DNA of 64,000 bases from Mycolicibacterium lutetiense (lineage in GTDB: Bacteria; Actinomycetota; Actinomycetes; Mycobacteriales; Mycobacteriaceae): NCBI RefSeq assembly GCF_017876775.1, contig NZ_JAGIOP010000002.1, positions 1,488,001-1,552,000 on the forward strand, written 5' to 3'. Under the pieces are notes generated by a model. It was not told the DNA's origin. It did no database searches and saw nothing but the letters and a program-made list of their open reading frames with translations. Positions within the stretch are counted from its first letter, which is position 1. Each line of letters begins with the position of its first letter. The position numbers and the translations under genes were made by a program. Below, piece after piece: positions 1 to 8,534 of the stretch.

Positions 1-209
1 AGGCCCGGCAGATGGAAGATCGTGCGCTGAATGAAGGTGCCGCCGGACTGCTCGGTGGAGTGCTGATCCAACGACACGATGTTGGCACCGGCGCCGGTGA
101 GGAAGCCGCTGATGGCCGCAACCAGACCGGGGCGGTCTCCACAACGCAACAACAGCCTGCCGACATCCCGGGCCGGCAGGGCAGATGTTTTCGGATATTC
201 CTCGGTCAT
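1..209 (-). CDS. purU: Formyltetrahydrofolate deformylase, N-terminal part (cut by window edge)
   Basis: Only the first 69 codons are inside the window; the rest lies to the left. The translated N-terminus has an ACT-domain signature: RLLLRCGDRPGLVAAISGFL, then GANIVSLDQHST and GGTFIQRTIFH, which is the amino-acid-sensing ACT domain that precedes the formyl-transferase domain in PurU. PurU hydrolyses 10-formyl-THF to formate and THF, supplying formate for PurT and balancing one-carbon pools. The start is ATG at 207-209 (MTEEYPKTS); an in-frame GTG two codons upstream is possible. It faces away from the next gene across a 414-base gap. The catalytic domain is not visible, so the assignment rests on the ACT part alone. 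Confidence 0.8.
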   Translation of the reverse strand, partial: MTEEYPKTSALPARDVGRLLLRCGDRPGLVAAISGFLTGAGANIVSLDQHSTEQSGGTFIQRTIFHLPG

Positions 210-623
210 CGACACCAGAATCTCATCCCTCCCCCGTCGGCGGGCACACGACCCGCCATTGCGTAGCGGATCCGCAAACCCATGAGGGGCTGGCTGAGAA
301 CCGTCACAGCAAAATCCTGCGGCGCCGTCGGACGACCGCCCATTCGACATCAACATGAATTCATAATTTTTGCCATGCGCTCGCTCCGCACGCCTATTCG
401 GCATCAATGGTGATTACCGAATTTGCCAGAATTGCACGGGTCGGTGCGTAAATCGGTGATCCCCCCGCAGAATTCATCCCGCGACCAGACAAGATTTCTC
501 AGCTCGCTGGAATTCCACTGTGCGGCGGCGCAATACTCGTCACACGTATTCGCAACACCGTGCCACTCACCGAAATCAACCGTCCCTTCGGAAGGTACGG
601 CTGACCGACGAAATGGATTCCAG
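210..623. other. Intergenic region between purU and the acyltransferase operon
   Basis: This 414-base gap holds no convincing gene. It is more AT-rich than its surroundings near 340-430 and should contain the divergent promoters. Two similar stretches lie at about 341-375 and 395-428: both share ATTCG(A/G)CATCAA followed by a T/A-rich part ending in TTTGCCA. They could be duplicated regulator sites or chance similarity. No riboswitch or terminator was recognised. Confidence 0.4.
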
Positions 624-1379
624 ATGACCGCTCCCCAACTCAATGCCGTCGACCGCCACAGCGTGACGTTGGACGAAAGCCCAACCTGGTGGGACCCCGA
701 CAGTGAGTGCACGATCGTCGTGGCCCGCCCGCCCGCCGAGCGCGAACTGTGGAACGAATATGTCCGCGGAGCCGAGTCGAACTACCGCAAACACGGCGTG
801 GAAAAGGCATTGGACCCGAAAGCGCTACGGACAGGCGCAGATACGGCGCTGTTCTGCGTCGGAATCAACAACTCCGGCCGGGTTGTCGGCGGCCTGCGCG
901 CCAAGGGGCCCCACCGAAGCGTCGAAGAAAGCCACGCGATCGTCGAATGGAGCGGACAGCCCGCGCTCGACTCGGTGCGAAAAATGATCGCCGACCGCCT
1001 GCCCTTCGGAGTGGTCGAGATGAAGACCGCCTGGGTGGGTGATGACCCCGAACAGGGTCGCGCACTCACCGATTTGCTGGCCCGTATTCCGTTACATGCC
1101 ATGACGCTGCTGGACATTCAGTTCGCGATGGCCACCGCGGCGGCCTACGTCCTGAAACGTTGGTTGTCTTCGGGCGGCGTACTGGCGGCGAAGATCCCGG
1201 CGACTCCCTATCCGGACGATCGATACCAGACCAAGATGATGTGGTGGGACAGCACAACTTTCGCCAACCACGCCGATCCGGGCCAGCTGTCGCGCTACTT
1301 CGCCGAAGCCCAGCGAATCGGCGTGCATCTCCCCGCCGCCGGTGTTGACACCCTCACCTCCAGCGGAGCGCGACGATGA
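624..1379 (+). CDS. Putative N-acyltransferase of the FeeM/LuxI-like GNAT group
   Basis: A 251-residue soluble protein. The start at ATG 624 (MTAPQLNAVD) is chosen because the upstream frame is compositionally unlike coding sequence. Residues 70-125 have the pattern seen in autoinducer-synthase and N-acyl-amino-acid-synthase folds: a strand reading ALFCVGINNSGRVVGGLRA followed by HAIVEWSG, resembling the ivGt.R and E.sRf elements of LuxI-type enzymes. Such enzymes move an acyl chain from acyl-ACP or acyl-CoA to an amine. The stop overlaps the next start (ATGA at 1376-1379), so it is translationally coupled to the E1-like/nitroreductase gene. Family placement is from pattern recognition and is tentative; another GNAT activity is possible. 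Confidence 0.5.
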   Translation: MTAPQLNAVDRHSVTLDESPTWWDPDSECTIVVARPPAERELWNEYVRGAESNYRKHGVEKALDPKALRTGADTALFCVGINNSGRVVGGLRAKGPHRSVEESHAIVEWSGQPALDSVRKMIADRLPFGVVEMKTAWVGDDPEQGRALTDLLARIPLHAMTLLDIQFAMATAAAYVLKRWLSSGGVLAAKIPATPYPDDRYQTKMMWWDSTTFANHADPGQLSRYFAEAQRIGVHLPAAGVDTLTSSGARR

Positions 1380-3526
1380 TCCCCGACTTGAGCGATCACA
1401 ATGACCCCGACCAATATCGAGCGATATTCGTCGGCCACGAAGGTCATTCGGGTAGCAACCTCGACCAACTGCGCCGGGATGCACGTATCACCGTCATCGA
1501 TGAATGCCGCCAACAGCAGGCTGCACTGCGCACGCTGGTGCCTGCGGTCGATACCGAAATGCTCGATGAGCCGACCCGGTGGGCGTACTACCCGTGGCGC
1601 CGCTGCCTGGTACATATTCTGGGGCCGGCCGCGTTCACTCGGCTACGCCTGGATCGCAACCGCAATCTGATCAGTGCCGACGAGCAGCGCCGCCTCTCGA
1701 GCCTGAAGATCGGGGTCATCGGCCTCAGCGTCGGCCATGCCATCGCCTACAACCTCGCCACCGAGGGACTGTGCGGCGAGATCCGGCTCACCGACTTCGA
1801 CGAACTGGAGTTGGCGAACCTCAACCGGGTCCCGGGCACCGTGTTCGACCTGGGCTTGAACAAGGCTGTGGTGGCCGCACGCCGGATCGCCGAGATCGAT
1901 CCGTATATCAAGGTTCGTATCGATCGCGACGGCGCAGTGGCCGGGTCCATCGATCAGTTCCTGCGTGGCCTCGACGTCGTCGTCGAGGAATGCGACTCGC
2001 TGGACGCGAAAGTCCTTGTCCGCGAGGTCGCCCGAGCCCGGCGGCTGCCGGTGCTGATGACCACAGGGGACCGTGGGCTGCTCGACGTCGAGCGGTTCGA
2101 CCTGGAACCCGCACGGCCGATCCTGCACGGCCTGCTCGGCGACATCGCCGCACGCGACCTGACCGGACTCAGCAGCAAGGACAAGGTGCCTCACGTCCTG
2201 CGGATCCTCGACGCGTCCGAGCTCTCCCCCCGCATGGCGGCATCACTGGTGGAGGTCGGCAAGACACTGACCACCTGGCCCCAACTCGCCGCGGAGGTCG
2301 TACTCGGGGCCACCGTCGTCGCCAATGCGGTGCGGCGCATCGGCCTCGGTGAGCCGATGCCGTCCGGGCGCGTGCGCGTCGACGTCGAGGACGCGCTCGA
2401 CGGCATCGACGATCCGCTGCGCAACGGATCCGTGCCCCCGCCCGCGGAAGTCCCCGCGGAAGTCCACACCGAACCGATGGGGCTGGCAGACATCCTCACC
2501 GACGCGGCGACCCGCGCACCCTCGGGCGGCAACGTCCAACCGTGGCACATCGAGGCGAGTGAGGACCGGATCAATCTCCGGTTGGCGACGAAATGCACCT
2601 CGGCCATGGACGTCGGGTACCGCGGCAGCGCGGTGGCGCTGGGAGCGGCCGCGTTCAATGCCCGGGTGGCCGCCGCCGCACACGGCCTGACCGGGCACAT
2701 GCAATGGTCCCGTGGCGACGAGGGCACGCCGCTGTACGGAATCGTGGATTTCACGCCCGGCAGCGCGCCGCAGTTGGCCGAACTCTACGAACCGATGCTG
2801 ACCCGGGAGACCAATCGACTCCGGGGTACCTCGGTGCCGATCGCCGCCGACGTGCTCGACGGCCTGCGGACCGCCGCCCGCGACGAGGGCGCCGAACTGA
2901 GGATCCTCGACGATCGGGCCGAGATCGAAACCGCCGCACGCCTACTCGCCGAGGCGGACCGAATCCGCTATCTCACCCCGACCCTGCATCGCGAGATGAT
3001 GTCGGAGCTGCGGTGGCCCGGCGATCCAGACGGCGATACCGGTATCGACGTGACGACGCTCGGGCTGGATCCGGCCGACATGGTGGTGCTCGACATCCTG
3101 CGTCGGCCCGAGGTGATGGCGAAGCTGTCGGACTGGAACGCCGGCGCAGCCCTCGGCGACGACACCTACGAACGGGTCACCTCGAGCTCGGCGCTGGCTG
3201 TCGTCTCGGTCGAGGGCCGCCGGCTGACCGACTACGCACTGGCCGGATCGGCGGTCGAGGCCGTTTGGGTCGGCGCCCAACGCCACGGGCTGGCGGTTCA
3301 ACCGGTATCGCCGGTGTTCCTCTACGCCCATGACGACCACGACCGACACAGACTCTCGCCCGACCATGCCGACGCACTGGGCAACCTGCAGTACGCTTTT
3401 CGCAGGTTGACGGGCACCGAGCGTGACGAATCACAGGCGCTGGTGCTCAGGTTGTCCTACGCGCCGCGTCCGACCGTACGCAGCAGACGTCGAGCCCGGA
3501 CGGGTTCGACGCCGCAGCACGGCTGA
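1376..3526 (+). CDS. E1-like (ThiF) plus nitroreductase-like fusion, Rv1355c family
   Basis: A 716-residue, two-domain protein matching M. tuberculosis Rv1355c (sometimes labelled MoeY) in length and layout. Residues 95-340 form a ThiF/E1-like Rossmann domain: KIGVIGLSVGHA (nucleotide loop, 111-122), LTDFDELELANLNR (138-151) and the downstream NKAVVAARRIAEIDP. Residues 367-705 resemble FMN nitroreductases, starting with DAATRAPSGGNVQPWHI. E1-like enzymes adenylate carboxylates; nitroreductase-like domains oxidise or reduce rings and peptide-derived heterocycles. I see no CxxC zinc pairs and no obvious sulfur carrier gene nearby, so a molybdopterin role is doubtful. It is coupled to the acyltransferase upstream and sits 32 bases before the c-di-GMP enzyme. 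A role in making a small modified metabolite is inference. Confidence 0.8.
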   Translation: MIPDLSDHNDPDQYRAIFVGHEGHSGSNLDQLRRDARITVIDECRQQQAALRTLVPAVDTEMLDEPTRWAYYPWRRCLVHILGPAAFTRLRLDRNRNLISADEQRRLSSLKIGVIGLSVGHAIAYNLATEGLCGEIRLTDFDELELANLNRVPGTVFDLGLNKAVVAARRIAEIDPYIKVRIDRDGAVAGSIDQFLRGLDVVVEECDSLDAKVLVREVARARRLPVLMTTGDRGLLDVERFDLEPARPILHGLLGDIAARDLTGLSSKDKVPHVLRILDASELSPRMAASLVEVGKTLTTWPQLAAEVVLGATVVANAVRRIGLGEPMPSGRVRVDVEDALDGIDDPLRNGSVPPPAEVPAEVHTEPMGLADILTDAATRAPSGGNVQPWHIEASEDRINLRLATKCTSAMDVGYRGSAVALGAAAFNARVAAAAHGLTGHMQWSRGDEGTPLYGIVDFTPGSAPQLAELYEPMLTRETNRLRGTSVPIAADVLDGLRTAARDEGAELRILDDRAEIETAARLLAEADRIRYLTPTLHREMMSELRWPGDPDGDTGIDVTTLGLDPADMVVLDILRRPEVMAKLSDWNAGAALGDDTYERVTSSSALAVVSVEGRRLTDYALAGSAVEAVWVGAQRHGLAVQPVSPVFLYAHDDHDRHRLSPDHADALGNLQYAFRRLTGTERDESQALVLRLSYAPRPTVRSRRRARTGSTPQHG

Positions 3527-3558
3527 GTCACGTGCCGAGGTATAGGCGGAGGTATCTG

Positions 3559-5406
3559 GTGCCAGGCAGCCTCGAACTGCTCGTCACATCGGTGGCTACT
3601 CAACTGATGGCGGTCGATGCCGCGACCTCGGTCCCGGTGAGCCAACAGGTGCTGGCCGAACTGGTCTCGTTTTTCGACGTGGACGTAAGCTTTCTGCGCC
3701 ACAACGATCACGAGGCGCACGCGACGCGGCTGGTGGCCGAGTGGCCGCCGCGCCCGCCCGACGTGCAGACCGACCCGATCGCGGTCATCCACTTCGCCGA
3801 CGCCGATCCGGTGTTCGCGATGGCCGAGCACCTCAAGGAACCGACGGTATTCCGTCCGGAGCCGGCCACCGACGACTACCAGCGCACGATCGAGGCCGGA
3901 CGCCACATCCCAATCACGTCGATGGCCTGTGTGCCGTTGTTGTCCGCTGACATGACCACCGGTGTCCTGGGGTTCGTCAAGTTCGGCGACCGCGAGTGGC
4001 TGCCCGCCGAACTCAACGCCCTCAAGGCAATCGCCTCATTGTTCGCCCAGGTGCAGGCCCGCATCCAGGCCGAGGACCGGTTGCGTTACCTCGCCGATCA
4101 CGACCACCTCACCGGTCTGCACAACCGACGAGCACTCATGGCCCACCTGGAGTCGCGACTGGCACCGGGCCAACCCGGCCCGGTCGTGGTGATGTTCTTC
4201 GACCTGGACCGGCTGAAGGCGATCAACGATTACCTCGGCCATACCGCCGGAGATGCCTTCATCAGCATCCTGGCCGAACGGTTGCAGCACGGAGACGACC
4301 AACCGAAGCTCATCGCGCGACTCGGCGGTGACGAGTTCGTCGTCGTTCCCGCGGCGTCGATGACTATGGAGGCTGCCACCGCACTGGCCTACCGACTCCA
4401 GTCGGTGCTGCGCGAACGGGTGACCATCGACGGCGAGATGCTCACCCGCACCGTCAGCATCGGCCTGGCCGAGGGCATGCCGGGCCGCGACTCCACCTCC
4501 GATCTGCTCAACCGGGCCGACCACGCAGTGCTGACCGCCAAGAACTCCGGCGGCAATCAGGTCGCGGTGTTCTCCGATGCGATGTCGATGGAGATCGACT
4601 TCCGCAACGACATCGAGTTGCACCTGCAGAGCGTGATCGAGAGCGGTGCGCTCGTGTTGCACTACCTGCCCGAGATCGACATGCGTACCGGCGAGGTGCT
4701 GGCCGCCGAGGCCCTGGTCCGCTGGCAGCACCCGACCCGCGGCCTGCTGTCCCCCGACTCTTTCATCGGTGTGGCCGAATCGATAAACCTGGCAGGCGAA
4801 TTGGGCCGCTGGGTGCTCCGGAACGCATGCGCCGAGTTCGCCCGGTGGCGGTCCAACGGTGTCGGCCGCAACATCGTGCTGCGGATCAACGTGTCGCCGG
4901 TGCAGCTGGTGACCGACGGCTTCGTCGAGTCGGTAGCCGGGGTCATGAAGGAGTTCCGCCTGCCCCGCGGCTCGGTCTGTCTGGAGATCACCGAGAGCAT
5001 CGTGGTGCAGGACATCGAAACCACCCGCTCGACACTGACCGGACTGCACAAGGTGGGCGTGCAGGTGGCCATCGATGACTTCGGCACCGGCTACAGCGCA
5101 CTGTCGCTGTTGAAGTCCCTGCCGGTGGACACCCTCAAGATCGACCGCAGCTTTGTCGCCGGACTCGGTTCGGACCCGGGCGATCTACCGATCGTGCGTG
5201 CGGTGATCGCCCTGGCCGGAGCTTTCGGCCTCCAACTGGTGGCAGAAGGCGTGGAGACCGAACGGGCCGCGCTGACGTTGTTGCGGCACGGCTGCTACCG
5301 CGCACAGGGCTTCCTGTTGTCCAGGCCGATCCTCGGCCACGAGATGGCTGCGCTACTGGCCAAAGGGCGGGTAGCGGTGCATTTCTCAGCCGCGCCGCGC
5401 ACGTGA
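3559..5406 (+). CDS. dcpA: Bifunctional diguanylate cyclase/phosphodiesterase (GAF-GGDEF-EAL)
   Basis: A 615-residue regulator related to M. tuberculosis Rv1354c and M. smegmatis DcpA, which make and break cyclic di-GMP. A GAF-like sensor occupies roughly residues 10-165, GGDEF about 180-335 and EAL about 345-600. The cyclase signature RLGGDEFVV is intact, as are the EAL elements AAEALVRWQHP, EITESIV, DDFGTGYSALSLLKSLP and KIDRSF, so both activities are plausible. The usual inhibitory RxxD ahead of GGDEF is not seen. GTG at 3559 is preferred because a strong AGGCGGAGG ribosome site ends 6 bases before it; GTG 3532 is the longer alternative. No membrane segments. Its 3' end overlaps the convergent FAD gene by 21 bases. 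Confidence 0.88.
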   Translation: MPGSLELLVTSVATQLMAVDAATSVPVSQQVLAELVSFFDVDVSFLRHNDHEAHATRLVAEWPPRPPDVQTDPIAVIHFADADPVFAMAEHLKEPTVFRPEPATDDYQRTIEAGRHIPITSMACVPLLSADMTTGVLGFVKFGDREWLPAELNALKAIASLFAQVQARIQAEDRLRYLADHDHLTGLHNRRALMAHLESRLAPGQPGPVVVMFFDLDRLKAINDYLGHTAGDAFISILAERLQHGDDQPKLIARLGGDEFVVVPAASMTMEAATALAYRLQSVLRERVTIDGEMLTRTVSIGLAEGMPGRDSTSDLLNRADHAVLTAKNSGGNQVAVFSDAMSMEIDFRNDIELHLQSVIESGALVLHYLPEIDMRTGEVLAAEALVRWQHPTRGLLSPDSFIGVAESINLAGELGRWVLRNACAEFARWRSNGVGRNIVLRINVSPVQLVTDGFVESVAGVMKEFRLPRGSVCLEITESIVVQDIETTRSTLTGLHKVGVQVAIDDFGTGYSALSLLKSLPVDTLKIDRSFVAGLGSDPGDLPIVRAVIALAGAFGLQLVAEGVETERAALTLLRHGCYRAQGFLLSRPILGHEMAALLAKGRVAVHFSAAPRT

Positions 5407-6249
5407 GCGATACGACTCACGCTTCGTGTCGTGCACCCCACCGGAGCTGCAGTAACCCGGTGCCGCTCCGTCCCGCGTGAGCTCCAGCAGCTCCACCCGG
5501 CCGAATCTGCTCGCGCCGTAGCCGACCAGACCGACCTGCAAGGGTTTTCCGGGCTCGCCGGCCTTACCCGTCGCCGGGCCCGCACCACGGGGTTCGGTCG
5601 ACAGGGCCACGCCGTGGCGGGCCCGCAGCGCCACTGGACCGTCGGCGGTGTCGATCACCGCGCCCAGTACCTCGCCCTCCTCGAACACAAGGCGCTGCAA
5701 GGTGGCGTTGTCCAGGGTCGGTATCTGCCGTTCGAGTACCTGCGCCGACAACCAGTCATCGAGCACCGCCGCGGTACCCGCGGCCGGCTCGGACTCCAGT
5801 GCGCCCAACATCTTGACCTGGATCTCCTCACCGGTGCCGGACGCCATCGAGGTGGTACCCCGGTCCGCCAACCGCGTGTAGAGCACGCCGTAGGGAGAAG
5901 TCAGACATTGTTGCGCCCAGTCCTGCAGCCGGGCGCCGTAGAACGGCGCGATCCGGCCGCGTCCGGAAACCGGGGCCCATACGCTGACCGTCCGCACCGT
6001 CGGAGCGGTGTCGTACTCGGCGTCGTCGACCGGCGTCAGATCCGCCGACAACGCGTCGAGGTAGTCGCGGGTCTCGGCATCCTCGATGCCCGCGCCCAGC
6101 CACGGAGTCTCCGGTCCGAGCGGTACCGATCGCGATGCTCCCGGACGCACGATATGCACGTCCAGCCCGGCATCTGCGGCCGCGACTGCCGCCGCCAACG
6201 CCCCGGGGCCCGAGCCACAGCAAACGACGTCGAATTCGTCATCCCACAT
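5386..6249 (-). CDS. Short FAD-binding oxidoreductase-like protein
   Basis: A 287-residue protein whose N-terminus (DFDVVCCGSGPGALAAAVA region, residues 6-25) is a Rossmann dinucleotide loop, GxGxxG, followed by DVHIVRPG at the end of the second strand, as in fumarate-reductase/ketosteroid-dehydrogenase-type flavoproteins. It is much shorter than those enzymes (about 500 residues), and the middle and C-terminal parts show no recognisable catalytic motif, so it may be a reduced, FAD-binding family member of unknown substrate. Start ATG at 6247-6249. It converges on dcpA with a 21-base overlap and is transcribed away from the two TetR genes. Function not known. Confidence 0.6.
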   Translation of the reverse strand: MWDDEFDVVCCGSGPGALAAAVAAADAGLDVHIVRPGASRSVPLGPETPWLGAGIEDAETRDYLDALSADLTPVDDAEYDTAPTVRTVSVWAPVSGRGRIAPFYGARLQDWAQQCLTSPYGVLYTRLADRGTTSMASGTGEEIQVKMLGALESEPAAGTAAVLDDWLSAQVLERQIPTLDNATLQRLVFEEGEVLGAVIDTADGPVALRARHGVALSTEPRGAGPATGKAGEPGKPLQVGLVGYGASRFGRVELLELTRDGAAPGYCSSGGVHDTKRESYRSRARRG

Positions 6250-6622
6250 CGGCTAGCGACACTCCGGTTGAGCTACAGGGCGCCTCATCAGGGTTGAATA
6301 ACCTTGGTAGGTACCAGAATTTGGGGTCGCCATGGCCCGCACCGGGATTCGAGGGGGATTGCCGGTGCAGGCCATGGCAACGTCTTCAGGATAGCCCTTG
6401 GCTACGGCCGACCGCCACATGGTGGTGCTCGCCACAGCGTCCGCGGCCGTGGCAGATGCCACCGCCGGACGGACAACCCGCGACGAACCAAGAGTTATCA
6501 CCCTAAGCACGATACATACCTTTAGAATGTTATGCACGTATGGCGAAGACTTTGAGTCTGCAGGTGGCGACGACGAAATCAGGACACGTCCGCCCGCCGA
6601 TCAGAGTCAGGAAGGCCCCGTG
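6250..6622. other. Divergent intergenic region before tandem TetR genes
   Basis: About 370 bases between the FAD gene and the first TetR gene. A 94-codon frame on the minus strand covers most of it but has no ribosome site or recognisable sequence and was not accepted. The AT-rich stretch 6500-6545 probably holds the promoter of the TetR pair and contains the imperfect palindrome listed separately. Confidence 0.4.
6515..6534. promoter_or_regulatory. Possible TetR operator upstream of tandem TetR genes
   Basis: CATACCTTTAGAATGTTATG is an imperfect 20-base inverted repeat (outer arms CATA/TATG) in the AT-rich region 89 bases before the first TetR gene. Position suits autoregulation, but symmetry is only moderate. 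Confidence 0.3.
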
Positions 6623-7300
6623 GTGACTGAGCAGCTCGACCGGCGAGCAGAGCTGACGCGCCTGCAGATCCTGGAGGCCGCGGCGCGACAGTTCGCCCGC
6701 ACTCCCTACAGCCTGGTCAGCCTCGACGACATTCTGGCCGATGCCAGCGTCACGAAGGGTGCGCTGTACTTCCACTTCAGGTCCAAGCACGCATTGGCGG
6801 CCTCGATCGTCGAGCACCGGACCGAGCGCGCCCACAAGGCGGTCGAGGACGTCCTGGCCCGCAACCTGTCGGGAGCGGAGACGTTGATCGACCTCTCGTG
6901 CCTGGTTGCCGCTGAAGACATCGGCGATCCCGTCGCCCGGGCCTGCCTGAACCTCGTCGAATCCATCGGCCGGGCCGACGACCTGGGGCCGCGGGTGCTG
7001 AACGAATGGGTGCAGGGCTTCGCCGGGATCGCCAAACGGGCCATCGGCGAAGGCGATTTCACCGCCCACACCGACCCCGAGACGGTCGCCCGGTTGCTGG
7101 TGTCGATCTACCTGGGCGTGCGTCAGACCAGTGACCTCGACGATCCACCGCGGTTTCTCACCGACCTCGAGCACGGCTGGCGGTTGGCGATGCCCGGGTT
7201 CGTCGAGCCGGACCGGCTCGGCTACCTCAACCAGTTCATCCGGCGTCGCACCGCAGTGGGCATCAAGAAGGTGGTGCCGCTGCGCCACCACACAAAGTGA
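6623..7300 (+). CDS. TetR regulator resembling gamma-butyrolactone receptors
   Basis: A 225-residue TetR-type DNA-binding protein. The N-terminal helix-turn-helix is clear: TRLQILEAAARQFARTP, then SLDDILADASVTKGALYFHF and KHALAASIVE. The ligand domain ends with the pattern W...PGFV.PDRLGYLNQFIRR, like the ScbR/ArpA autoregulator receptors of Streptomyces. Start GTG 6623 has an AGGAAGG ribosome site 7 bases upstream; GTG 6620 is an alternative. It lies 13 bases before a second TetR of the same subgroup, so the two are probably co-transcribed. No AfsA-type butyrolactone synthase is present nearby. The ligand is unknown. M. tuberculosis has a TetR gene (Rv1353c) beside its Rv1354c, so this may be the conserved neighbour. 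Confidence 0.75.
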   Translation: MTEQLDRRAELTRLQILEAAARQFARTPYSLVSLDDILADASVTKGALYFHFRSKHALAASIVEHRTERAHKAVEDVLARNLSGAETLIDLSCLVAAEDIGDPVARACLNLVESIGRADDLGPRVLNEWVQGFAGIAKRAIGEGDFTAHTDPETVARLLVSIYLGVRQTSDLDDPPRFLTDLEHGWRLAMPGFVEPDRLGYLNQFIRRRTAVGIKKVVPLRHHTK

Positions 7301-7313
7301 TAGGAACGCCACA

Positions 7314-7967
7314 ATGGCACGCCAGGCTCGATCCGAGCTGACCCGGCAGAAGATCATCACCGCCGCCGTCGACCTGTTCAGCGTTCACGGCTACCCGGCA
7401 ACCGGACTCGGCGACATCATCGCGCGGGCCGAGATGACCAAGGGTGCGCTGTACTACCACTTCGATTCCAAGGAGTCCCTCGCCGAGGCAATCATCGGCG
7501 ACGGCGGCACCGCGATGCTGACCACGTTCCGCACCATCGCCGAATCCTCTTCGCCGGCTTTGGAAAACACCATCCACGGATTGTTCGTCGTGGCCGACTT
7601 CACCCGATCGGACCAGGTCGCCCAGATCGGCATGCAACTGCTGCGAACGTTCAGCGGCATCAATGCCGCCGCCACCCGGGTGTACACGAGCTGGCTCGAC
7701 GAGCTCACCGAACAGTTGACCCAGGCCGCCGAGGAAGGCGACCTGCAGGAAAACCTGGATGTCGTGAGCGCCGCCGAGGTGATCCTGGGCTCCATGCTGG
7801 GCGCCGAGGCGCTTTCTCGCGCCACCAGGACCGGCACCGACCTACGCGAACGCGTGGCCCGCACGTGGGATCTGCTGCTGCCCGCGATCGTCAGCCCGGA
7901 GTCGCTGGACTACTTCCGCGAGTTCCTGGCACGCGAATCGCTGCGGCGGGCGAAGGCCGCGGGATAG
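7314..7967 (+). CDS. Second TetR regulator of the same receptor-like subgroup
   Basis: A 217-residue TetR protein starting at ATG 7314 with an AGGAA ribosome site 8 bases before it. Helix-turn-helix: TRQKIITAAVDLFSVHGYPA, GLGDIIARAEMTKGALYYHF, KESLAEAII. The C-terminus (TWDLLLPAIVSPESLDYFREF) matches the tail of the upstream TetR, suggesting an old tandem duplication followed by strong divergence. Only 13 bases separate the two genes. It converges on the PAS gene with a 2-base gap. Two receptors in tandem could form a heterodimer or regulate each other; nothing in the sequence decides this. Confidence 0.75.
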   Translation: MARQARSELTRQKIITAAVDLFSVHGYPATGLGDIIARAEMTKGALYYHFDSKESLAEAIIGDGGTAMLTTFRTIAESSSPALENTIHGLFVVADFTRSDQVAQIGMQLLRTFSGINAAATRVYTSWLDELTEQLTQAAEEGDLQENLDVVSAAEVILGSMLGAEALSRATRTGTDLRERVARTWDLLLPAIVSPESLDYFREFLARESLRRAKAAG

Positions 7968-7969
7968 CC

Positions 7970-8446
7970 CTACAGTTCGTCGGCCCATAACTGCTCGGTG
8001 AGGTCCTCGAACGTCGCCAGGGCCACCGGATCATCGCCGCGCAACAGCGCCGATTTACTCATCCGCGCGCGCACGATCGACCCGTCGTGATGGACGAGAT
8101 CGACGAGCAGGCCGGCATTGGCCCGCATCGCCGAGACCGCCGACCCATCAGCGGGCAACGCGTGAAAGACCTCAGCAAACGGCATGTTCTTGACGGCGTC
8201 GGTGGCGCGACCCACCATCTCGCCGAAGGCGCTGTTCGCGAAGAGGATGGTGCCGTCCTCGGCGATCGCCAATACCGGCACCGGGAATCTCTCCAGCACC
8301 ACCAGGGCAGGCAGGTTCTGCAGCAGTGCCATCGGAGACTGGGGGTCCTGACCGCTTTGGCGACGATCCACGCCCTCGATTATCGCCTGTGACCTCGGCC
8401 GGGCACCACCGTCTCCCAGCAACCCCGGACCGCGTCGCACTCGCAT
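7970..8446 (-). CDS. Single-domain PAS protein
   Basis: A 158-residue protein whose residues 45-155 form a PAS domain: VLERFPVPVLAIAEDGTIL, FANSAFGEMVGRATDAVKN, MPFAEVFHAL and a final ATFEDLTEQ strand. There is no output domain, so it would act by binding a partner or a cofactor. The start ATG at 8444-8446 (MRVRRGPGLL) avoids an implausible extension across the promoter of the divergent acyl-CoA dehydrogenase gene. The first 40 residues are basic and low in predicted order. Partner and signal unknown. Confidence 0.65.
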   Translation of the reverse strand: MRVRRGPGLLGDGGARPRSQAIIEGVDRRQSGQDPQSPMALLQNLPALVVLERFPVPVLAIAEDGTILFANSAFGEMVGRATDAVKNMPFAEVFHALPADGSAVSAMRANAGLLVDLVHHDGSIVRARMSKSALLRGDDPVALATFEDLTEQLWADEL

Positions 8447-8534
8447 CGGGGCGGCCGCACGTCGCGGGGTGGCCTGCGCCACTTGACTAACTAGGTTTAC
8501 TCTGTTGAGCGACACCGGCAGACAGGGGGCAGGC

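Noticed and set aside
1376..3526. Molybdopterin biosynthesis (MoeY) function
   Set aside because: The ThiF domain lacks visible zinc cysteines and there is no MoaD-like partner; the nitroreductase half points elsewhere.
6270..6300. A short tRNA-like string (GTAGCTCAACCGG on the minus strand)
   Set aside because: The rest of the cloverleaf is missing: no anticodon stem, T arm or matching acceptor within 90 bases.
6253..6537. A 94-codon minus-strand frame
   Set aside because: No ribosome site, no recognisable motif, and it covers the promoter region of the TetR pair.
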